Translations under genes and position numbers: made by a program
Assembly: GCF_029227915.1 (NCBI RefSeq)
Contig: NC_079877.1
Location: 8,866,001 to 8,930,000 of the forward strand
Reading direction: 5' to 3'
DNA: 64,000 nt
Source of the DNA: Hydractinia symbiolongicarpus
Lineage: Eukaryota > Cnidaria > Hydrozoa > Anthoathecata > Hydractiniidae
Notes under the pieces: generated by a model
What the model was told of the DNA's origin: nothing
The model's database searches: none
The model's input: the letters and a program-made list of their open reading frames with translations, nothing else
Shown: positions 20,035-31,206 of the stretch, in pieces
How the letters are laid out: each line of letters opens with the position of its first letter
Position numbering within the stretch: the first letter of the stretch is position 1

Positions 20035-20259
20035 ATGCCTTTTCCATAGGCGTAAAATAAATGAAATTTGCGCAGAGCAATTTGCAGCAGCGTTCGTGTC
20101 ATGTCGGGATGGCCGAGCGGTCTAAGGCGCCAGACTCAAGACAAAATGTTCTTCCACTCATCGCGTGGAGAATTCTGGTCCTCGAATGAGGGTGTGGGTT
20201 CGAATCCCACTTCCGACAACTTTTCCCTGCCACACAAAATTTTAGGCCTAAAATGCAAG

Positions 20260-20353
20260 TCCACCGAGCCGGATTTGAACCAGCGACCTAAGGATGCCTG
20301 AGTGGTATAAGTTCGTCTACAGTCCTCCGCTCTACCAACTGAGCTATCGGTCG
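20260..20353 (-). tRNA. tRNA-Tyr-GTA: tRNA-Tyr, unit 16, C2G
   Basis: C2 is G (20352), opposing G71. C1:G72 is kept. Confidence 0.75.
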
Positions 20354-20938
20354 ATGTAGCATCGTACAGTTCTTGTGCAGGACTATGCAGGTCATGTCAC
20401 GTTTGTAGTATGACGTGGTTTTTAAAATGATGCGATGGCTCGCACGTAGCAGAGGGTGGTTTCGATCCACCGACCTCTGGGTTATGGGCCCAGCACGCTT
20501 CCTCTGCGCCACTCTGCTGAAGGTAGGTAAGCTGAAATGTGTCTGATGTAAGGTGTAGTTTAGTATTGCGAACAGCACTCGAACTATGACCTTTTTACCA
20601 TTTCCAGGGGGATTAGCTCACATGGTAGAGCGCTCGCTTTGCATGCGAGAGGTACCGGGATCGATGCCCGGATCCTCCAAGACGATGTTTTTAATTTATT
20701 TATTTTTATACTAATTTCAGTAGTTGCCAATGGTCATAAGAGGATTTATGATGCTCCTAAGATTACCTGGTATTAATAATAATAATAATAATACTAAACC
20801 GCGCTGCATATGTCTAGAGCATTTCTTGCTGTTTAATTTCGCATTGACAGTATACACAGTTTCAGCTTTTAACATGATCGACCGTGTGGCATTCGAGCAT
20901 TGACGCCATCGCGAACATATTATTTAAATATGAACTCG

Positions 20939-22240
20939 TCCTCGGTAGTATAGTGGTAAGTATCCCCGCCTGTCACGCGGGAGACCGGGGTTCGATTCCC
21001 CGCCGGGGAGGTTCTTTTTATCTTGTCAATGTTTCGTTTCACGTCAGTAGCGTTCGCGGGACTGTCCGGGAATACAGATTTACGCCCGGTTAGCTCAGTC
21101 GGTAGAGCATCAGACTTTTAATCTGAGGGTCGCGGGTTCGAGTCCCTCATCGGGCGTAACAATTATTTGGTACGATTGTGAACTAACTTTCACCACAATG
21201 TCTTGTCGAAAGAGGATGAATAACGTAACATTTGCGGAGTGGCAAAGGCGAAGCAAACTTGATGGGGAACTAGCTCAGATGGTAGAGCGCTCTCTTAGCA
21301 TGCGAGAGGTACCGGGATCGATGCCCGGGTTCTCCAATGCCTTTTCCATAGGCGTAAAATAAATGAAATTTGCGCAGAGCAATTTGCAGCAGCGTTCGTG
21401 TCATGTCGGGATGGCCGAGCGGTCTAAGGCGCCAGACTCAAGACAAAATGTTCTTCCACTCATCGTGTGGAGAATTCTGGTCCTCGAATGAGGGCGTGGG
21501 TTCGAATCCCACTTCCGACAACTTTTCCCTGCCACACAAAATTTTAGGCCTAAAATGCAAGTCCACCGAGCCGGATTTGAACCAGCGACCTAAGGATGCC
21601 TGAGTGGTATAAGTTCGTCTACAGTCCTCCGCTCTACCAACTGAGCTATCGGTGGATGTAGCATCGTACAGTTCTTGTGCAGGACTATGCAGGTCATGTC
21701 ACGTTTGTAGTATGACGTGGTTTTTAAAATGATGCGATAGCTCGCACGTAGCAGAGGGTGGTTTCGATCCACCGACCTCTGGGTTATGGGCCCAGCACGC
21801 TTCCTCTGCGCCACTCTGCTGAAGGTAGGTAAGCTGAAATGTGTCTGATGTAAGGTGTAGTTTAGTATTGCGAACAGCACTCGAACTATGACCTTTTTAC
21901 CATTTCCAGGGGGATTAGCTCACATGGTAGAGCGCTCGCTTTGCATGCGAGAGGTACCGGGATCGATGCCCGGATCCTCCAAGACGATGTTTTTAATTTA
22001 TTTATTTTTATACTAATTTCAGTAGTTGCCAATGGTCATAAGAGGATTTATGATGCTCCTAAGATTACCTGGTATTAATAATAATAATAATAATAATAAA
22101 CCGCGCTGCATATGTCTAGAGCATTTCTTGCTGTTTAATTTCGCATTGACAGTATACACAGTTTCAGCTTTTAACATGATCGACCGTGTGGCATTCGGGC
22201 ATTGACGCCATCGCGAACATATTATTTAAATATGAACTCG
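20939..22240 (+). repeat. tRNA array unit 17 (1,302 bp)
   Basis: Asp 20939-21010; Lys 21084-21156; Ala(AGC) 21264-21336 (G30T); Leu 21405-21520 (one change in the intron loop); Tyr(-) 21562-21655; iMet(-) 21749-21820; Ala(TGC) 21909-21981. C to A at the end of the AAT tract, shared with unit 33. Confidence 0.97.
21264..21336 (+). tRNA. tRNA-Ala-AGC: tRNA-Ala(AGC), unit 17, anticodon-stem mismatch
   Basis: G30 is T (21293), opposing C40. Confidence 0.75.
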
Positions 22241-22863
22241 TCCTCGGTAGTATAGTGGTAAGTATCCCCGCCTGTCACGCGGGAGACCGGGGTTCGATTC
22301 CCCGCCGGGGAGGTTCTTTTTATCTTGTCAATGTTTCGTTTCACGTCAGTAGCGTTCGCGGGACTGTCCGGGAATACAGATTTACGCCCGGTTAGCTCAG
22401 TCGGTAGAGCATCAGACTTTTAATCTGAGGGTCGCGGGTTCGAGTCCCTCATCGGGCGTAACAATTATTTGGTACGATGGTGAACTAACTTTCACCACAA
22501 TGTCTTGTCGAAAGAGGATGAATAACGTAACATTTGCGGAGTGGCAAAGGCGAAGCAAACTTGATGGGGAACTAGCTCAGATGGTAGAGCGCTCGCTTAG
22601 CATGCGAGAGGTACCGGGATCGATGCCCGGGTTCTCCAATGCCTTTTCCATAGGCGTAAAATAAATGAAATTTGCGCAGAGCAATTTGCAGCAGCGTTCG
22701 TGTCATGTCGGGATGGCCGAGCGGTCTAAGGCGCCAGACTCAAGACAAAATGTTCTTCCACTCATCGCGTGGAGAATTCTGGTCCTCGAATGAGGGCGTG
22801 GGTTCGAATCCCACTTCCGACAACTTTTCCCTGCCACACAAAATTTTAGGCCTAAAATGCAAG

Positions 22864-22957
22864 TCCACCGAGCCGGATTTGAACCAGCGACCTAAGGATG
22901 CCTGAGTGGTATAAGTTCGTCTACAGTCCTCCGCACTACCAACTGAGCTATCGGTGG
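22864..22957 (-). tRNA. tRNA-Tyr-GTA: tRNA-Tyr, unit 18, D-stem mismatch
   Basis: A23 is T (22935), opposing T12. Confidence 0.75.
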
Positions 22958-23210
22958 ATGTAGCATCGTACAGTTCTTGTGCAGGACTATGCAGGTCATG
23001 TCACGTTTGTAGTATGACGTGGTTTTTAAAATGATGCGATAGCTCGCACGTAGCAGAGGGTGGTTTCGATCCACCGACCTCTGGGTTATGGGCCCAGCAC
23101 GCTTCCTCTGCGCCACTCTGCTGAAGGTAGGTAAGCTGAAATGTGTCTGATGTAAGGTGTAGTTTAGTATTGCGAACAGCACTCGAACTATGACCTTTTT
23201 ACCATTTCCA

Positions 23211-23283
23211 GGGGGATTAGCTCACATGGTACAGCGCTCGCTTTGCATGCGAGAGGTACCGGGATCGATGCCCGGATCCTCCA
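23211..23283 (+). tRNA. tRNA-Ala-TGC: tRNA-Ala(TGC), unit 18, D-stem mismatch
   Basis: G22 is C (23232), opposing C13. Confidence 0.75.
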
Positions 23284-23542
23284 AGACGATGTTTTTAATT
23301 TATTTATTTTTATACTAATTTCAGTAGTTGCCAATGGTCATAAGAGGATTTATGATGCTCCTAAGATTACCTGGTATTAATAATAATAATAATAATACTA
23401 AACCGCGCTGCATATGTCTAGAGCATTTCTTGCTGTTTAATTTCGCATTGACAGTATACACAGTTTCAGCTTTTAACATGATCGACCGTGTGGCATTCGG
23501 GCATTGACGCCATCGCGAACATATTATTTAAATATGAACTCG

Positions 23543-24850
23543 TCCTCGGTAGTATAGTGGTAAGTATCCCCGCCTGTCACGCGGGAGACCGGGGTTCGAT
23601 TCCCCGCCGGGGAGGTTCTTTTTATCTTGTCAATGTTTCGTTTCACGTCAGTAGCGTTCGCGGGACTGTCCGGGAATACAGATTTACGCCCGGTTAGCTC
23701 AGTCGGTAGAGCATCAGACTTTTAATCTGAGGGTCGCGGGTTCGAGTCCCTCATCGGGCGTAACAATTATTTGGTACGATGGTGAACTAACTTTCACCAC
23801 AATGTCTTGTCGAAAGAGGATGAATAACGTAACATTTGCGGAGTGGCAAAGGCGAAACAAACTTGATGGGGAACTAGCTCAGATGGTAGAGCGCTCGCTT
23901 AGCATGCGAGAGGTACCGGGATCGATGCCCGGGTTCTCCAATGCCTTTTCCATAGGCGTAAAATAAATGAAATTTGCGCAGAGCAATTTGCAGCAGCGTT
24001 CGTGTCATGTCGGGATGGCCGAGCGGTCTAAGGCGCCAGACTCAAGACAAAATGTTCTTCCACTCATCGCGTGGAGAATTCTGGTCCTCGAATGAGGGCG
24101 TGGGTTCGAATCCCACTTCCGACAACTTTTCCCTGCCACACAAAATTTTAGGCCTAAAATGCAAGTCCACCGAGCCGGATTTGAACCAGCGACCTAAGGA
24201 TGCCTGAGTGGTATAAGTTCGTCTACAGTCCTCCGCTCTACCAACTGAGCTATCGGTGGATGTAGCATCGTACAGTTCTTGTGCAGGACTATGCAGGTCA
24301 TGTCACGTTTGTAGTATGACGTGGTTTTTAAAATGATGCGATAGCTCGCACGTAGCAGAGGGTGGTTTCGATCCACCGACCTCTGGGTTATGGGCCCAGC
24401 ACGCTTCCTCTGCGCCACTCTGCTGAAGGTAGGTAAGCTGAAATGTGTCTGATGTAAGGTGTAGTTTAGTATTGCGAACAGCACTCGAACTATGACCTTT
24501 TTACCATTTCCAGGGGGATTAGCTCACATGGTAGAGCGCTCGCTTTGCATGCGAGAGGTACCGGGATCGATGCCCGGATCCTCCAAGACGATGTTTTTAA
24601 TTTATTTATTTTTATACTAATTTCAGTAGTTGCCAATGGTCATAAGAGGATTTATGATGCTCCTAAGATTACCTGGTATTAATAATAATAATAATAATAA
24701 TAATACTAAACCGCGCTGCATATGTCTAGAGCATTTCTTGCTGTTTAATTTCGCATTGACAGCATACACAGTTTCAGCTTTTAACATGATCGACCGTGTG
24801 GCATTCGGGCATTGACGCCATCGCGAACATATTATTTAAATATGAACTCG
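23543..24850 (+). repeat. tRNA array unit 19 (1,308 bp)
   Basis: Asp 23543-23614; Lys 23688-23760; Ala(AGC) 23868-23940; Leu 24009-24124; Tyr(-) 24166-24259; iMet(-) 24353-24424; Ala(TGC) 24513-24585; (AAT)8. Shares GCGAAAC before Ala(AGC), (AAT)8 and GCATACAC with unit 20, so the two look like a recent tandem duplicate. Confidence 0.97.
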
Positions 24851-26158
24851 TCCTCGGTAGTATAGTGGTAAGTATCCCCGCCTGTCACGCGGGAGACCGG
24901 GGTTCGATTCCCCGCCGGGGAGGTTCTTTTTATCTTGTCAATGTTTCGTTTCACGTCAGTAGCGTTCGCGGGACTGTCCGGGAATACAGATTTACGCCCG
25001 GTTAGCTCAGTCGGTAGAGCATCAGACTTTTAATCTGAGGGTCGCGGGTTCGAGTCCCTCATCGGGCGTAACAATTATTTGGTACGATGGTGAACTAACT
25101 TTCACCACAATGTCTTGTCGAAAGAGGATGAATAACGTAACATTTGCGGAGTGGCAAAGGCGAAACAAACTTGATGGGGAACTAGCTCAGATGGTAGAGC
25201 GCTCGCTTAGCATGCGAGAGGTACCGGGATCGATGCCCGGGTTCTCCAATGCCTTTTCCATAGGCGTAAAATAAATGAAATTTGCGCAGAGCAATTTGCA
25301 GCAGCGTTCGTGTCATGTCGGGATGGCCGAGCGGTCTAAGGCGCCAGACTCAAGACAAAATGTTCTTCCACTCATCGCGTGGAGAATTCTGGTCCTCGAA
25401 TGAGGGCGTGGGTTCGAATCCCACTTCCGACAACTTTTCCCTGCCACACAAAATTTTAGGCCTAAAATGCAAGTCCACCGAGCCGGATTTGAACCAGCGA
25501 CCTAAGGATGCCTGAGTGGTATAAGTTCGTCTACAGTCCTCCGCTCTACCAACTGAGCTATCGGTGGATGTAGCATCGTACAGTTCTTGTGCAGGACTAT
25601 GCAGGTCATGTCACGTTTGTAGTATGACGTGGTTTTTAAAATGATGCGATAGCTCGCACGTAGCAGAGGGTGGTTTCGATCCACCGACCTCTGGGTTATG
25701 GGCCCAGCACGCTTCCTCTGCGCCACTCTGCTGAAGGTAGGTAAGCTGAAATGTGTCTGATGTAAGGTGTAGTTTAGTATTGCGAACAGCACTCGAACTA
25801 TGACCTTTTTACCATTTCCAGGGGGATTAGCTCACATGGTAGAGCGCTCGCTTTGCATGCGAGAGGTACCGGGATCGATGCCCGGATCCTCCAAGACGAT
25901 GTTTTTAATTTATTTATTTTTATACTAATTTCAGTAGTTGCCAATGGTCATAAGAGGATTTATGATGCTCCTAAGATTACCTGGTATTAATAATAATAAT
26001 AATAATAATAATACTAAACCGCGCTGCATATGTCTAGAGCATTTCTTGCTGTTTAATTTCGCATTGACAGCATACACAGTTTCAGCTTTTAACATGATCG
26101 ACCGTGTGGCATTCGGGCATTGACGCCATCGCGAACATATTATTTAAATATGAACTCG
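24851..26158 (+). repeat. tRNA array unit 20 (1,308 bp)
   Basis: Asp 24851-24922; Lys 24996-25068; Ala(AGC) 25176-25248; Leu 25317-25432; Tyr(-) 25474-25567; iMet(-) 25661-25732; Ala(TGC) 25821-25893; (AAT)8. Carries the same three spacer markers as unit 19. Confidence 0.97.
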
Positions 26159-27460
26159 TCCTCGGTAGTATAGTGGTAAGTATCCCCGCCTGTCACGCGG
26201 GAGACCGGGGTTCGATTCCCCGCCGGGGAGGTTCTTTTTATCTTGTCAATGTTTCGTTTCACGTCAGTAGCGTTCGCGGGACTGTCCGGGAATACAGATT
26301 TACGCCCGGTTAGCTCAGTCGGTAGAGCATCAGACTTTTAATCTGAGGGTCGCGGGTTCGAGTCCCTCATCGGGCGTAACAATTATTTGGTACGATGGTG
26401 AACTAACTTTCACCACAATGTCTTGTCGAAAGAGGATGAATAACGTAACATTTGCGGAGTGGCAAAGGCGAAGCAAACTTGATGGGGAACTAGCTCAGAT
26501 GGTAGAGCGCTCGCTTAGCATGCGAGAGGTACCGGGATCGATGCCCGGGTTCTCCAATGCCTTTTCCATAGGCGTAAAATAAATGAAATTTGCGCAGAGC
26601 AATTTGCAGCAGCGTTCGTGTCATGTCGGGATGGCCGAGCGGTCTAAGGCGCCAGACTCAAGACAAAATGTTCTTCCACTCATCGCGTGGAGAATTCTGG
26701 TCCTCGAATGAGGGCGTGGGTTCGAATCCCACTTCCGACAACTTTTCCCTGCCACACAAAATTTTAGGCCTAAAATGCAAGTCCACCGAGCCGGATTTGA
26801 ACCAGCGACCTAAGGATGCCTGAGTGGTATAAGTTCGTCTACAGTCCTCCGCTCTACCAACTGAGCTATCGGTGGATGTAGCATCGTACAGTTCTTGTGC
26901 AGGACTATGCAGGTCATGTCACGTTTGTAGTATGACGTGGTTTTTAAAATGATGCGATAGCTCGCACGTAGCAGAGGGTGGTTTCGATCCACCGACCTCT
27001 GGGTTATGGGCCCAGCACGCTTCCTCTGCGCCACTCTGCTGAAGGTAGGTAAGCTGAAATGTGTCTGATGTAAGGTGTAGTTTAGTATTGCGAACAGCAC
27101 TCGAACTATGACCTTTTTACCATTTCCAGGGGGATTAGCTCACATGGTAGAGCGCTCGCTTTGCATGCGAGAGGTACCGGGATCGATGCCCGGATCCTCC
27201 AAGACGATGTTTTTAATTTATTTATTTTTATACTAATTTCAGTAGTTGCCAATGGTCATAAGAGGATTTATGATGCTCCTAAGATTACCTGGTATTAATA
27301 ATAATAATAATAATACTAAACCGCGCTGCATATGTCTAGAGCATTTCTTGCTGTTTAATTTCGCATTGACAGTATACACAGTTTCAGCTTTTAACATGAT
27401 CGACCGTGTGGCATTCGGGCATTGACGCCATCGCGAACATATTATTTAAATATGAACTCA
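26159..27460 (+). repeat. tRNA array unit 21 (1,302 bp)
   Basis: Asp 26159-26230; Lys 26304-26376; Ala(AGC) 26484-26556; Leu 26625-26740; Tyr(-) 26782-26875; iMet(-) 26969-27040; Ala(TGC) 27129-27201; (AAT)6. All tRNAs consensus. Confidence 0.97.
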
Positions 27461-27532
27461 ACCTCGGTAGTATAGTGGTAAGTATCCCCGCCTGTCACGC
27501 GGGAGACCGGGGTTCGATTCCCCGCCGGGGAG
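27461..27532 (+). tRNA. tRNA-Asp-GTC: tRNA-Asp, unit 22, T1A
   Basis: The first base is A (27461), opposing A72, and the preceding base is also changed. Unit 7, which otherwise matches unit 22, lacks this. Confidence 0.75.
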
Positions 27533-27785
27533 GTTCTTTTTATCTTGTCAATGTTTCGTTTCACGTCAGTAGCGTTCGCGGGACTGTCCGGGAATACAGA
27601 TTTACGCCCGGTTAGCTCAGTCGGTAGAGCATCAGACTTTTAATCTGAGGGTCGCGGGTTCGAGTCCCTCATCGGGCGTAACAATTATTTGGTACGATGG
27701 TGAACTAACTTTCACCACAATGTCTTGTCGAAAGAGGATGAATAACGTAACATTTGCGGAGTGGCAAAGGCGAAGCAAACTTGAT

Positions 27786-27857
27786 GGGAACTAGCTCAGA
27801 TGGTAGAGCGCTCGCTTAGCATGCGAGAGGTACCGGGATCGATGCCCGGGTTCTCCA
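27786..27857 (+). tRNA. tRNA-Ala-AGC: tRNA-Ala(AGC), unit 22, 5' base lost
   Basis: Same one-base deletion in the leading G run as unit 7. Because it is linked in both units to identical iMet changes, a random homopolymer sequencing error is unlikely. Confidence 0.75.
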
Positions 27858-28269
27858 ATGCCTTTTCCATAGGCGTAAAATAAATGAAATTTGCGCAGAG
27901 CAATTTGCAGCAGCGTTCGTGTCATGTCGGGATGGCCGAGCGGTCTAAGGCGCCAGACTCAAGACAAAATGTTCTTCCACTCATCGCGTGGAGAATTCTG
28001 GTCCTCGAATGAGGGCGTGGGTTCGAATCCCACTTCCGACAACTTTTCCCTGCCACACAAAATTTTAGGCCTAAAATGCAAGTCCACCGAGCCGGATTTG
28101 AACCAGCGACCTAAGGATGCCTGAGTGGTATAAGTTCGTCTACAGTCCTCCGCTCTACCAACTGAGCTATCGGTGGATGTAGCATCGTACAGTTCTTGTG
28201 CAGGACTATGCAGGTCATGTCACGTTTGTAGTATGACGTGGTTTTTAAAATGATGCGATAGCTCGCACG

Positions 28270-28341
28270 TAGCAGAGGGTGGTTTCGATCCACCGACTTC
28301 TGGGTTATGGGCACAGCACGCTTCCTCTGCGCCACTCTGCT
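28270..28341 (-). tRNA. tRNA-iMet-CAT: Initiator tRNA-Met, unit 22, G30T
   Basis: Carries the unit 7 changes at 28313 (G30T) and 28298 (G45A). Confidence 0.75.
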
Positions 28342-28761
28342 GAAGGTAGGTAAGCTGAAATGTGTCTGATGTAAGGTGTAGTTTAGTATTGCGAACAGCA
28401 CTCGAACTATGACCTTTTTACCATTTCCAGGGGGATTAGCTCACATGGTAGAGCGCTCGCTTTGCATGCGAGAGGTACCGGGATCGATGCCCGGATCCTC
28501 CAAGACGATGTTTTTAATTTATTTATTTTTATACTAATTTCAGTAGTTGCCAATGGTCATAAGAGGATTTATGATGCTCCTAAGATTACCTGGTATTAAT
28601 AATAATAATAATAATACTAAACCGCGCTGCATATGTCTAGAGCATTTCTTGCTGTTTAATTTCGCATTGACAGTATACACAGTTTCAGCTTTTAACATGA
28701 TCGACCGTGTGGCATTCGGGCATTGACGCCATCGCGAACATATTATTTAAATATGAACTCG

Positions 28762-29832
28762 TCCTCGGTAGTATAGTGGTAAGTATCCCCGCCTGTCACG
28801 CGGGAGACCGGGGTTCGATTCCCCGCCGGGGAGGTTCTTTTTATCTTGTCAATGTTTCGTTTCACGTCAGTAGCGTTCGCGGGACTGTCCGGGAATACAG
28901 ATTTACGCCCGGTTAGCTCAGTCGGTAGAGCATCAGACTTTTAATCTGAGGGTCGCGGGTTCGAGTCCCTCATCGGGCGTAACAATTATTTGGTACGATG
29001 GTGAACTAACTTTCACCACAATGTCTTGTCGAAAGAGGATGAATAACGTAACATTTGCGGAGTGGCAAAGGCGAAGCAAACTTGATGGGGAACTAGCTCA
29101 GATGGTAGAGCGCTCGCTTAGCATGCGAGAGGTACCGGGATCGATGCCCGGGTTCTCCAATGCCTTTTCCATAGGCGTAAAATAAATGAAATTTGCGCAG
29201 AGCAATTTGCAGCAGCGTTCGTGTCATGTCGGGATGGCCGAGCGGTCTAAGGCGCCAGACTCAAGACAAAATGTTCTTCCACTCATCGCGTGGAGAATTC
29301 TGGTCCTCGAATGAGGGCGTGGGTTCGAATCCCACTTCCGACAACTTTTCCCTGCCACACAAAATTTTAGGCCTAAAATGCAAGTCCACCGAGCCGGATT
29401 TGAACCAGCGACCTAAGGATGCCTGAGTGGTATAAGTTCGTCTACAATCCTCCGCTCTACCAACTGAGCTATCGGTGGATGTAGCATCGTACAGTTCTTG
29501 TGCAGGTTAGCTCACATGGTAGAGCGCTCGCTTTGCATGCGAGAGGTACCGGGATCGATGCCCGGATCCTCCAAGACGATGTTTTTAATTTATTTATTTT
29601 TATACTAATTTCAGTAGTTGCCAATGGTCATAAGAGGATTTATGATGCTCCTAAGATTACCTGGTATTAATAATAATAATAATAATACTAAACCGCGCTG
29701 CATATGTCTAGAGCATTTCTTGCTGTTTAATTTCGCATTGACAGTATACACAGTTTCAGCTTTTAACATGATCGACCGTGTGGCATTCGGGCATTGACGC
29801 CATCGCGAACATATTATTTAAATATGAACTCG
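28762..29832 (+). repeat. tRNA array unit 23 (1,071 bp), deleted for iMet
   Basis: Asp 28762-28833; Lys 28907-28979; Ala(AGC) 29087-29159; Leu 29228-29343; Tyr(-) 29385-29478 (C32T); iMet absent; Ala(TGC) remnant 29507-29573; (AAT)6. A 231-bp deletion joins the Tyr upstream region directly to base 7 of Ala(TGC) at 29506/29507. Confidence 0.97.
29507..29573 (+). pseudogene. Truncated tRNA-Ala(TGC), unit 23
   Basis: Bases 7-73 remain, but bases 1-6 are replaced by TGCAGG from the Tyr upstream region. Only two Watson-Crick pairs and one wobble are possible over positions 1-6, and the G3:T70 identity pair is lost. The A box, B box and terminator survive, so it may be transcribed but not charged. 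Confidence 0.9.
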
Positions 29833-31134
29833 TCCTCGGTAGTATAGTGGTAAGTATCCCCGCCTGTCACGCGGGAGACCGGGGTTCGATTCCCCGCCGG
29901 GGAGGTTCTTTTTATCTTGTCAATGTTTCGTTTCACGTCAGTAGCGTTCGCGGGACTGTCCGGGAATACAGATTTACGCCCGGTTAGCTCAGTCGGTAGA
30001 GCATCAGACTTTTAATCTGAGGGTCGCGGGTTCGAGTCCCTCATCGGGCGTAACAATTATTTGGTACGATGGTGAACTAACTTTCACCACAATGTCTTGT
30101 CGAAAGAGGATGAATAACGTAACATTTGCGGAGTGGCAAAGGCGAAGCAAACTTGATGGGGAACTAGCTCAGATGGTAGAGCGCTCGCTTAGCATGCGAG
30201 AGGTACCGGGATCGATGCCCGGGTTCTCCAATGCCTTTTCCATAGGCGTAAAATAAATGAAATTTGCGCAGAGCAATTTGCAGCAGCGTTCGTGTCATGT
30301 CGGGATGGCCGAGCGGTCTAAGGCGCCAGACTCAAGACAAAATGTTCTTCCACTCATCGCGTGGAGAATTCTGGTCCTCGAATGAGGGCGTGGGTTCGAA
30401 TCCCACTTCCGACAACTTTTCCCTGCCACACAAAATTTTAGGCCTAAAATGCAAGTCCACCGAGCCGGATTTGAACCAGCGACCTAAGGATGCCTGAGTG
30501 GTATAAGTTCGTCTACAGTCCTCCGCTCTACCAACTGAGCTATCGGTGGATGTAGCATCGTACAGTTCTTGTGCAGGACTATGCAGGTCATGTCACGTTT
30601 GTAGTATGACGTGGTTTTTAAAATGATGCGATAGCTCGCACGTAGCAGAGGGTGGTTTCGATCCACCGACCTCTGGGTTATGGGCCCAGCACGCTTCCTC
30701 TGCGCCACTCTGCTGAAGGTAGGTAAGCTGAAATGTGTCTGATGTAAGGTGTAGTTTAGTATTGCGAACAGCACTCGAACTATGACCTTTTTACCATTTC
30801 CAGGGGGATTAGCTCACATGGTAGAGCGCTCGCTTTGCATGCGAGAGGTACCGGGATCGATGCCCGGATCCTCCAAGACGATGTTTTTAATTTATTTATT
30901 TTTATACTAATTTCAGTAGTTGCCAATGGTCATAAGAGGATTTATGATGCTCCTAAGATTACCTGGTATTAATAATAATAATAATAATACTAAACCGCGC
31001 TGCATATGTCTAGAGCATTTCTTGCTGTTTAATTTCGCATTGACAGTATACACAGTTTCAGCTTTTAACATGATCGACCGTGTGGCATTCGGGCATTGAC
31101 GCCATCGCGAACATATTATTTAAATATGAACTCG
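29833..31134 (+). repeat. tRNA array unit 24 (1,302 bp)
   Basis: Asp 29833-29904; Lys 29978-30050; Ala(AGC) 30158-30230; Leu 30299-30414; Tyr(-) 30456-30549; iMet(-) 30643-30714; Ala(TGC) 30803-30875; (AAT)6. All tRNAs consensus. Confidence 0.97.
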
Positions 31135-31206
31135 TCCTCGGTAGTATAGTGGTAAGTATCCCCGCCTGTCACGCGGGAGACCGGGGTTCCATTCCCCCCC
31201 GGGGAG
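31135..31206 (+). pseudogene. tRNA-Asp, unit 25, damaged T arm and B box
   Basis: G57C (31190) alters the B box and the purine that stacks with G18; G65C (31198) breaks the pair with C49. The adjacent unit 26 is identical here. Confidence 0.65.

Larger units (their letters stand above)
19637..20938 (+). repeat. tRNA array unit 16 (1,302 bp)
   Basis: Asp 19637-19708; Lys 19782-19854; Ala(AGC) 19962-20034 (C49A, G64C); Leu 20103-20218 (C48T); Tyr(-) 20260-20353 (C2G); iMet(-) 20447-20518; Ala(TGC) 20607-20679; (AAT)6. Confidence 0.97.
22241..23542 (+). repeat. tRNA array unit 18 (1,302 bp)
   Basis: Asp 22241-22312; Lys 22386-22458; Ala(AGC) 22566-22638; Leu 22707-22822; Tyr(-) 22864-22957 (A23T); iMet(-) 23051-23122; Ala(TGC) 23211-23283 (G22C); (AAT)6. 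Two D-stem mismatches in different genes. Confidence 0.97.
27461..28761 (+). repeat. tRNA array unit 22 (1,301 bp)
   Basis: Asp 27461-27532 (T1A); Lys 27606-27678; Ala(AGC) 27786-27857 (5' G deleted); Leu 27926-28041; Tyr(-) 28083-28176; iMet(-) 28270-28341 (G30T, G45A); Ala(TGC) 28430-28502; (AAT)6. The Ala and iMet changes are shared with unit 7. Confidence 0.97.
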
